Source: Lysobacteraceae bacterium
GTDB taxonomy: Bacteria; Pseudomonadota; Gammaproteobacteria; Steroidobacterales; Steroidobacteraceae
Reading direction: 5' to 3'
Length of the DNA stretch: 5,186 nt
NCBI GenBank assembly: GCA_012516015.1
Contig: JAAYXG010000382.1
Location: 1 to 5,186 of the forward strand
A model generated the notes under the pieces. That model did not search any database. It was not told the origin of the DNA and saw nothing but the letters and a program-made list of their open reading frames with translations. Shown here one piece after another: positions 1 through 4,574 of this stretch; within the stretch, counting starts at the first letter, position 1, and each line of letters starts with the position of its first letter. The translations under genes were made by a program, and so were the position numbers.

Positions 1-415
1 CCTCATCCAGCACGAGCTCGGAGAAGCGTAGGTTCACCGTTGCGTTCCAACCTGGGGGCGCGATCCCGCTCAATGCAGCAAGCGGCACGGAAGCGGTGAG
101 ATTCGAGAAGCGAATCGGACCGGGCGCAAAATCGACTTGCGACTCCAGAAACCCCTCCGTGCGTGTGACTTCGACGTCGGCGCGAATCTTCGCCACGAGG
201 AGCGCGAGCGCGTGTAGGTCCCACTTCACGCTGCCGACGTTTACGCCCTGAATCTGCAGCACTTGCGCACGGCCTTTCCAGGCGGTGCCTTCTACGCCCG
301 CCGCAGTGACGCCGGCGTCGCGAAATTGCCCGAGCAAGACGGATGCGGGAAACGTCACGATCGCGAACACCGCGTACGCAACGAGACCGAGCACGATCAA
401 CCAGCGCGGCTTCAT
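1..415 (-). CDS. gspN: Type II secretion protein GspN (3' partial)
   Basis: GspN is an accessory T2SS protein found in only some lineages; its exact role is not settled. The first 138 residues are visible and the rest lies beyond the left edge, roughly half of the usual length of about 250. An N-terminal hydrophobic anchor (WLIVLGLVAYAVFAIVTFPAS, 5-25) with Lys-Pro-Arg in front suggests an inner-membrane signal anchor with the bulk in the periplasm. Family-like signatures follow: VEGTAWKGRAQVLQIQGVNVGSVKWDLHALALLVAKI (41-77), matching the GTxWxGxA and WxLxxxxLL pattern, and a beta-rich stretch with PGWNATVNLRFSELVL (121-136). The ATG lies 13 nt after the gspM stop and has only a weak purine-rich stretch upstream. 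Position directly after gspM agrees with operons that end L-M-N, such as those of xanthomonads, where gspD can follow. Confidence 0.88.
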   Translation of the reverse strand, partial: MKPRWLIVLGLVAYAVFAIVTFPASVLLGQFRDAGVTAAGVEGTAWKGRAQVLQIQGVNVGSVKWDLHALALLVAKIRADVEVTRTEGFLESQVDFAPGPIRFSNLTASVPLAALSGIAPPGWNATVNLRFSELVLDE

Positions 416-428
416 CGGGAAAGCCGCT

Positions 429-929
429 TCATCCGGCAGCGCGGTTCAGAACCAGGCTCGCATTCACGAAGCCGGGCTCGGACGTGCGATCGATCGACGC
501 CGACTCGATGCTCACCGCGTGGCCTTGCTGCAAGTTCGCGAGACATAACACGAGCTTGTCGAACTCCGCGCGCTCGAGGCGGACGCGGATCCCAGTGGCG
601 CCGTTCGGTGTCTGCCCGGTGAGCGCGGAGCTCAAACCGCACTCGCGCGCGGTGCGATCCACGAGCACGACGAGCGATTCGTTCGCGGGAGCGACGACCG
701 CCATCGGCGCGTTCTGCGACAACGCGATCACATCGCCCGCGACGCTACGCATCCAAGCTAGATCAGCCTGCTTCTTCGCCACGCGCTGCTCTTGAGCGGC
801 GACGGCGGCGTAGAAGGGCTCCAACACGAACAAGTACAGAACCGTGACGACGACGATGACAGCGCCGCCGGCGACCATCCACCGTTCGCGGCGCTGCAGC
901 CCATAAAACCAGCTCTTGATGTTTTGCAT
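429..929 (-). CDS. gspM: Type II secretion inner-membrane platform protein GspM
   Basis: GspM is a small bitopic inner-membrane protein that pairs with GspL in the assembly platform. The protein has 166 residues, typical of the family. It has a short basic cytoplasmic end (KSWFYGLQRRERW, 5-17; the family usually shows WxxLxxRER here), one membrane helix at about 18-36 (VAGGAVIVVVTVLYLFVLEP), a short coiled-coil-like region (44-60) and a periplasmic domain. The domain includes LVDRTARECGLS (89-100) and the family-like FDKLVLCLANLQQGHAVSIESASIDRTSEPGFVNASLVL (123-161). Cys98 and Cys129 are both predicted periplasmic. The ATG lies 9 nt after the gspL stop. No strong ribosome binding site is visible, only GAGCGA, so coupling to gspL is likely. 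The identification rests on these segments plus its place directly after gspL. Confidence 0.93.
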   Translation of the reverse strand: MQNIKSWFYGLQRRERWMVAGGAVIVVVTVLYLFVLEPFYAAVAAQEQRVAKKQADLAWMRSVAGDVIALSQNAPMAVVAPANESLVVLVDRTARECGLSSALTGQTPNGATGIRVRLERAEFDKLVLCLANLQQGHAVSIESASIDRTSEPGFVNASLVLNRAAG

Positions 930-938
930 CGTGTTCGC

Positions 939-2189
939 TCAGGCGCCGGTCGAGGTGAACTGCAGTCGACCTTCGAACTTCGATTCGCGCGGGCTCGCGG
1001 ATTGGATCTTGGCGTCGAGTCCTTTCTCCGTGGCGACTTGCCTGATGCGATCGAGCGCGTCGACGGATGGCGCGAGCAGTCGCACGTCCGTCGTGTTGTT
1101 CCTGTACGCGATCGCCTCGACCGTCGTATCGGGCGTTTGCGCCAATGCGTCGCTGAGCGCAGCGAGCGTGACCATCATGCCGCTCGCCGGAGCCGTCTCG
1201 CGCAGCTGATTCAAACGCATTTCGATTTGTCTACGCGCTTGCAGCGGCTCCGGCACCGGTGCGCCGGGCATGGCCTGCTGAAAGAAGTGCGTAATCTGCG
1301 CATCGAGCGCGCTTTCGACTTGTTTGTAATGCCAGTACTGCCAACCCTTGAGACCGAAATGCAGCACCACGAACAGCCCCGCGAGCACGGCGGCGTAGCG
1401 CCAGGGCGCGAACGAAATGTTCAGCTTGCGTTTGACTGCATAGGGACCTTGCAGCAGGTTGACTGGCGACGAGCTCGCCACATTCGCGGCCAAGATCGGC
1501 AGCGGCCCGTCGGGCAGCAGCTTCAGCTGCAGACTCGCGGTGAACTCGCGCAGTCCTTCGAGCAGATCGCGCTCGCGTTCGTAATCGGCTTCCGAGACAT
1601 AGATCGTGACGTGCTCGCGCGCTTCGTCGCCAGCCGCGAGCGCAAGCTGCAGCGCTTCGATGAGCGGCTCGACTTCGAGCACCGCGCCTTGGCCGGTCTC
1701 GCGCCGCACGTAGACGCGGCCCTCATCGATGATGAGCGTGACGCTGTTCGGGGTGACAGGGAGCGCGGACGTTTCCGCATGGATGGCATCGACTCGCAGG
1801 CCCGCGGCAGTCAACATGTCCTGCCACTCTTGCATGCGCGCGTGCGCGACGACTGTCACCGGCGTGCCCGGACGGCCATTGCGTTTGCCTAACGCGAAAT
1901 GCAGGTCCTCGACATCCGCTGCAAGCTGTTCTTCGAGCGCGAACGGGACGATTTGCGCGAGCTTGGCGCCGCTCTTGAGCGGTAGCACGGGTTCCGCGAG
2001 CAGCACATCGGTGCCGGGCACGAGCAAAATGACTCGCTTCCCGCCCGTGTGCATCGCCGCTTCCGCGAGCGTTCCGCTTTGCACGGCTCCGAGGCGAGCA
2101 CCGTGACCGTCGACGGCGAGCCATTGGCAGTGGGCGGCCGCGGCCGAACCCGCAGTCGGGTTCAAACGGATCACCAGGAGTTCCGCCAT
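939..2189 (-). CDS. gspL: Type II secretion inner-membrane platform protein GspL
   Basis: GspL is a bitopic inner-membrane protein. It recruits the ATPase GspE through its cytoplasmic actin-like domain and pairs with GspM through its periplasmic ferredoxin-like domain. At 416 residues it has normal length. The cytoplasmic part (about 1-262) contains KRVILLVPGTDVLLAEPVLP (51-70) and the diagnostic VPFALEEQLAADVEDLHFA (81-99). NLLQGPYAVKR (244-254), the conserved block just before the membrane, follows. One membrane segment lies at about 264-282 (WRYAAVLAGLFVVLHFGLKG). A coiled-coil-prone stretch and the periplasmic domain fill 285-416. The start ATG overlaps the gspK stop as TAATG. Only a weak GGGAC precedes it, so translation probably depends on coupling with gspK. 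The stop is 9 nt before gspM. An open frame of 366 codons runs on the opposite strand but is a shadow of this gene. Confidence 0.95.
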   Translation of the reverse strand: MAELLVIRLNPTAGSAAAAHCQWLAVDGHGARLGAVQSGTLAEAAMHTGGKRVILLVPGTDVLLAEPVLPLKSGAKLAQIVPFALEEQLAADVEDLHFALGKRNGRPGTPVTVVAHARMQEWQDMLTAAGLRVDAIHAETSALPVTPNSVTLIIDEGRVYVRRETGQGAVLEVEPLIEALQLALAAGDEAREHVTIYVSEADYERERDLLEGLREFTASLQLKLLPDGPLPILAANVASSSPVNLLQGPYAVKRKLNISFAPWRYAAVLAGLFVVLHFGLKGWQYWHYKQVESALDAQITHFFQQAMPGAPVPEPLQARRQIEMRLNQLRETAPASGMMVTLAALSDALAQTPDTTVEAIAYRNNTTDVRLLAPSVDALDRIRQVATEKGLDAKIQSASPRESKFEGRLQFTSTGA

Positions 2190-3247
2190 TAAGCTGTCCC
2201 GAAGCTTCTTAGAATGGGGCGCACCAGATGCGTCCTGTCGGTGCGATACAACAAACTGTACAGCGTGAACTGCGTAGTGCCAATAGTGACCCAGACGGTG
2301 GAGCGGAAGTAATTGCTCTTCTCGTCGACGACTCTGCCCTGAATCAACTCGGTTCGTTCATCGTTGCTCAACGCAGTTGCGAATTCCTGCAGCGTTGGAT
2401 GGCAGCGCTCTTTGCGCAGGTCGGCGACGTTGTCGCGCCCGAGCGTGAATTGGCGTTGCCCCGCGACGAGCGAGTCGAGTACCTCGGGCGAGGCGGTACA
2501 TAGATTGATGGGCGTTCCGAGCGGTAGTGCCGTGATATACGGCTCGAGCCTGCGGTAGCGATCGAGTCCGAACTCGGCCAGGGCGAGCAATTCGCTCGTA
2601 CGCGTGATGGGCATCTCGGCGGTTCGATAGGCAGGCGTCTCGCTCGTGTACACGGAATCTTCCGCGCCGTCGGGGAAGCTCGCCTGCCCGTCGTTGTCGA
2701 TCCAATCGGCAATCAAGCCCGCCCATTTCGTCTCGAGCTCCAACATCTCGAGCAAACGCTCGAATCTACGAATCGCGAGCGGATCCGGCTGTAGCTGATT
2801 GCCCTGTCGCACGACTAGGCTGTTGACGTTGAAGCGTCCCTGCATGTCCTCGAGATAACCGGCCACTTCGCCGCCCTCGATTGGTATCGGCGGAATCGGT
2901 GTTGCCCATTCCTCGGCCAGATGATCTTGCCGTTGCCGTCCGTCCTCTATCGCATCCCGACGCAGCGTGTCGGCCGCCCAAGCTTCCGCGCCGACCGCGA
3001 CTTGAAAACCCTGATCGAGCGCGTAGCGAGTCGCGGTGCGTCGTTGATCCATGAAGCCGTTGAAACCTACGTTGACGGCGAGAATCGTTGCAAGCGCAAC
3101 GATGAGTACGGCGGTGATGAGCGCGACGCCCCGCTGTCTGCTCGGGGGGCAGGGGGTAGGGGACAGGGGATAGAGACGCGCGCCGCCGCGGCGCACCGCT
3201 TCCGGCTGTGGACTGTGGAGCGTAGCCTGTGGACCGATAAGGCTCAT
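2189..3247 (-). CDS. gspK: Type II secretion minor pseudopilin GspK with extended, repeat-derived leader
   Basis: GspK is the large minor pseudopilin that caps the pseudopilus tip. The start at 3247 overlaps the gspJ stop (ATGA) and has GGAGG 7 nt upstream; the frame stays open further upstream, but no better start is seen. The protein has 352 residues. The prepilin site is RQRG|VALITAVLIVALATILAVNVGF at 37-62, with Thr at +5, as expected since GspK naturally lacks Glu5. Conserved blocks are DMQGRFNVNSL (134-144), DWIDNDG (181-187), GAEDSVY (194-200), PAYRTAEMPI (205-214) and INLCTASPEVL (247-257). The last usually reads NxNTA, so Cys250 replaces the common Asn. With Cys282 it could form a disulphide (inference). 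The 40-residue leader is far longer than usual and is encoded mostly by two 7-bp repeat arrays. A GTG at 3196 would shorten it to 23. The stop overlaps gspL as TAATG. Confidence 0.94.
   Translation of the reverse strand: MSLIGPQATLHSPQPEAVRRGGARLYPLSPTPCPPSRQRGVALITAVLIVALATILAVNVGFNGFMDQRRTATRYALDQGFQVAVGAEAWAADTLRRDAIEDGRQRQDHLAEEWATPIPPIPIEGGEVAGYLEDMQGRFNVNSLVVRQGNQLQPDPLAIRRFERLLEMLELETKWAGLIADWIDNDGQASFPDGAEDSVYTSETPAYRTAEMPITRTSELLALAEFGLDRYRRLEPYITALPLGTPINLCTASPEVLDSLVAGQRQFTLGRDNVADLRKERCHPTLQEFATALSNDERTELIQGRVVDEKSNYFRSTVWVTIGTTQFTLYSLLYRTDRTHLVRPILRSFGTA
3144..3169 (+). other. G-quadruplex motif on the template strand in gspK
   Basis: Four runs of 6, 5, 4 and 4 guanines (3144-3149, 3152-3156, 3159-3162, 3166-3169) are separated by loops of 2, 2 and 3 nt. 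This meets the strict four-run, short-loop G-quadruplex pattern. It is on the plus strand, the template for these genes, so a fold would form in DNA and not in the mRNA, which is C-rich here. Confidence 0.6.
3145..3172 (+). repeat. 7-bp tandem repeat, GGGGACA family, 4 units
   Basis: Four 7-bp units on the plus strand: GGGGGCA, GGGGGTA, GGGGACA, GGGGATA, following the consensus GGGG(G/A)(C/T)A. The array sits in the gspK leader 27 bp before the prepilin cleavage codon (G40) and encodes the proline-rich YPLSPTPCPP. The pattern recalls the heptameric short tandemly repeated repetitive (STRR) sequences known from cyanobacteria, but homology cannot be claimed from this alone. Confidence 0.8.
3206..3233 (+). 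repeat. 7-bp tandem repeat, CTGTGGA family, 4 units
   Basis: Four consecutive 7-bp units on the plus strand: CTGTGGA, CTGTGGA, GCGTAGC, CTGTGGA. Units 1, 2 and 4 are identical; unit 3 has diverged but keeps the 7-bp register. The array lies wholly inside the gspK leader, where it encodes GPQATLHSPQP-like residues. It is exactly 28 bp, the same length as the neighbouring array at 3145-3172. Confidence 0.8.
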
Positions 3248-3867
3248 CCTGCGACCTCCACGAGCCGCTTGATCTCGCCCCAGTCTTCGAGCTCCAGCGT
3301 GATTTCGACGGCGGTTGGCCGAAAGCGCTGCGCGTCCGGCGCGGAGTAGCCGAGCGGCGGCCACTGCTCGTGCCAGCGTCCATTGCTATCCATGAAGCGG
3401 AATTCGACTCGCTCCACCTTATCGACGAGCACGGTGCTCACGGGCTCACCGCTGAGCGTGCGGTCGAGCACGTACCAGTATTCGCGGCGCAGCCGACCTT
3501 CTTCGTCGATGCGGTAGGCCACGCGCTGCAACGTGGAGCGGGGCACGCCGGCTGGATTCGACCATCCCGAGTGAGTGAGCTCGGCGAGTAGCTGCGAGCG
3601 GGCGTCGGCACGCAGCGCAGGTTGATACGACTCGCCAAGCGGCTCTCGCACCGGACGCGGCTCGAGCGTGGCGAAATCTTGCACCATGCGTTGCACGGCG
3701 GCCTGTACGGCACGCGAGCGAGCGTTGTTCGATTCGAGAATTTGGCTTTGCGTAACCAATTCGTTGTACCCGCCCATCGCCATGGCGCCGACGAGCACGA
3801 AGATGGCGACGGCGATCAGGATCTCGAGGAGCGTGAAGCCGCGATGGAGCGATGGACGCATGGACAT
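3244..3867 (-). CDS. gspJ: Type II secretion minor pseudopilin GspJ
   Basis: GspJ is the largest I/J/K-type pseudopilin after GspK and is part of the pseudopilus tip complex in the periplasm. The protein has 207 residues, a normal length. A 10-residue leader (MSMRPSLHRG) is followed by FTLLEILIAVAIFVLVGAMAM, with Glu at +5. Family signatures are the helix RAVQAAVQRMVQDFATLEPRPVR (52-74), LTHSGWSNPAGVPRSTLQRVAYRI (97-120), LRREYWYVLDR (126-136) and RFMDSNGRWHEQWPP (157-171). The ATG at 3867 is preferred because GGGGAG ends 8 nt upstream. A GTG at 3870 (5 nt spacing) and another ATG at 3861 are in frame and would change the leader by only one or two residues. The start follows the gspI stop closely, and the stop overlaps the gspK start as ATGA. 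Nothing in the mature protein looks abnormal. Confidence 0.95.
   Translation of the reverse strand: MSMRPSLHRGFTLLEILIAVAIFVLVGAMAMGGYNELVTQSQILESNNARSRAVQAAVQRMVQDFATLEPRPVREPLGESYQPALRADARSQLLAELTHSGWSNPAGVPRSTLQRVAYRIDEEGRLRREYWYVLDRTLSGEPVSTVLVDKVERVEFRFMDSNGRWHEQWPPLGYSAPDAQRFRPTAVEITLELEDWGEIKRLVEVAG
3255..3259 (-). promoter_or_regulatory. Strong ribosome binding site of gspK
   Basis: GGAGG on the minus strand lies within the last codons of gspJ and ends 7 nt before the gspK ATG at 3247, which overlaps the gspJ stop. This fixes the gspK start and so makes the 40-residue leader likely to be real. Spacing and arrangement match the gspI site. Confidence 0.75.
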
Positions 3868-3872
3868 CACGG

Positions 3873-4574
3873 CTACTCCCCGCCGCCCGCGTCATCGGAA
3901 GGCGGCTGCGCCTCTTGATCCTGCGAGTCCAAGGGCGCATCGCCGGGGGGCGGTTCCTCTCCCGGTTGCCGATCCCGATCGCGGTCGCGGCCTGGCGGAC
4001 CAACCTCGGGTGCAAGCCCGTCCCAGTCGATGAGCACACTGCCGGGTGGCGCGATCGCCGCGCCGTAGAAACCGGTAATCGAAGCCATCGACGAACCGTC
4101 GGGTGCATCGGCGGGACGGACCGAGATATCGATTCGGCGCATCGATTCGATCGGTGTCTGAGTGACGGTCATCGTCCAGCGCCACTCGCGGCCGGCCATC
4201 TCCACCTCGTCGGAAGTCTCATCGATCGGAGGCGGCGTTCGCTGGAGCCGCGTCTCGGTGAGTTGGTTCAGTGCGACCCAATGGGCAATCGTCTTGTCGC
4301 GCAAGTAAGTGCTGTTGCTCGCCGTTTGGCTGACAGCCTGAATGACCGCCATCATGCCGAGCGCGACGATGACGAGCGCGGCGAGAACCTCGATGAGCGT
4401 AAAGCCGTTCTGTTTGGCCGGCTGGCCGCTCGCGCGCATCCCTGCGCTCCGCGCCACTCGCACATTGCCTGGGCAGCATCGGCCGTGGGCTGTGGCCAGA
4501 GTGCGCGCGAGCGCGTGCTCCCTCTGGCGAGTGGCGAGCTGCGAGTCGTTCCTGTGTCGATGAGGCACGCTCAT
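3873..4574 (-). CDS. gspI: Type II secretion minor pseudopilin GspI with extended leader and C-terminal tail
   Basis: GspI is a minor pseudopilin that, with GspJ and GspK, forms the tip complex that starts pseudopilus assembly. The prepilin site is QNG|FTLIEVLAALVIVALG at residues 55-71, with Glu at +5 and the GspI-typical Leu/Ala/Val helix. The globular part includes LRDKTIAHWVALNQ (91-104) and EWRWTMTV (130-137), which resemble the family's AxWxAxNQ and WxW segments. The chosen start overlaps the gspH stop (ATGA) and has GGAGG 7 nt upstream, but it gives an exceptional 57-residue leader. A second ATG at 4439 with GGAG 7 nt upstream would give a normal 12-residue leader, so the real start is uncertain. 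After the usual end of the fold (near residue 170, ITGFYG), about 60 extra residues rich in Pro, Gly, Asp and Arg (RDRDRDR, GEEPPPGD) look disordered. GspI proteins usually lack this tail. The stop lies 5 nt before the preferred gspJ start. Confidence 0.92.
   Translation of the reverse strand: MSVPHRHRNDSQLATRQREHALARTLATAHGRCCPGNVRVARSAGMRASGQPAKQNGFTLIEVLAALVIVALGMMAVIQAVSQTASNSTYLRDKTIAHWVALNQLTETRLQRTPPPIDETSDEVEMAGREWRWTMTVTQTPIESMRRIDISVRPADAPDGSSMASITGFYGAAIAPPGSVLIDWDGLAPEVGPPGRDRDRDRQPGEEPPPGDAPLDSQDQEAQPPSDDAGGGE
3876..3881 (-). promoter_or_regulatory. Ribosome binding site of gspJ
   Basis: GGGGAG on the minus strand overlaps the last codons of gspI and ends 8 nt before the ATG at 3867 and 5 nt before the in-frame GTG at 3870. 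The spacing favours the ATG. Confidence 0.6.
4447..4450 (-). promoter_or_regulatory. Possible internal ribosome binding site of gspI (start at 4439)
   Basis: On the minus strand GGAG ends 7 nt before an in-frame ATG at 4439. Starting there gives the leader MRASGQPAKQNG, which has the usual length for a pseudopilin. This site competes with the stronger upstream one at 4582-4586, and either or both could be used. Confidence 0.45.
4483..4496 (+). repeat. Two diverged CTGTGGA-like 7-bp units
   Basis: CCGTGGG followed by CTGTGGC in the gspI leader resembles the CTGTGGA units of the gspK leader (6 of 7 positions match in the second unit, 5 of 7 in the first). With only two imperfect units, chance similarity in GC-rich DNA cannot be excluded. 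Confidence 0.35.
4496..4527. repeat. Inverted repeat in the gspI leader region
   Basis: CCAGAG at 4496-4501 pairs with CTCTGG at 4522-4527. Inside it CGCGC (4504-4508) pairs with GCGCG (4511-4515) across a 2-nt loop. An mRNA hairpin could form between the two candidate gspI starts, about 55 nt upstream of the second. There is no U-tract, so it is not a typical terminator. Confidence 0.4.
4525..4545 (+). repeat. 7-bp tandem repeat, TGGCGAG family, 3 units
   Basis: Three consecutive 7-bp units on the plus strand, TGGCGAG, TGGCGAG, CTGCGAG, lie in the extended gspI leader and encode DSQLATRQ-like residues. The unit length is the same as in the two gspK leader arrays, though the unit sequence differs. 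Confidence 0.7.

Noticed and set aside
263..795. Plus-strand open frames of 87-150 codons opposite gspM and gspN
   Set aside because: Composition is Arg/Ser/Thr-rich without motifs, and the minus-strand frames are clearly GspM and GspN.
792..1892. Long open frame of 366 codons on the plus strand
   Set aside because: It lies antisense to gspL and the start of gspM. Its protein is rich in Arg, His and Gln, with no recognisable domain, as expected from the complement of GC-rich coding DNA.
3173..3205. GC-rich palindrome (CGCCGCGGCG) between the two gspK leader arrays as a regulatory operator
   Set aside because: It is short, within coding sequence, and such GC palindromes are expected by chance in DNA of this composition.
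3145..3233. CRISPR array or mobile element end
   Set aside because: Units are 7 bp without spacers, there is no transposase, and no target-site duplication could be found.
3248..3364. Upstream extension of gspK by 39 codons into gspJ
   Set aside because: The frame is open, but the extension lies entirely within gspJ, is Arg/Ala-rich without motifs, and the ATG at 3247 has a strong ribosome binding site and an ATGA overlap.
4496..4527. Inverted repeat as a transcription terminator between gspH and gspI
   Set aside because: There is no following U-tract, and the genes on both sides belong to the same operon; the structure, if real, is more likely to affect translation.
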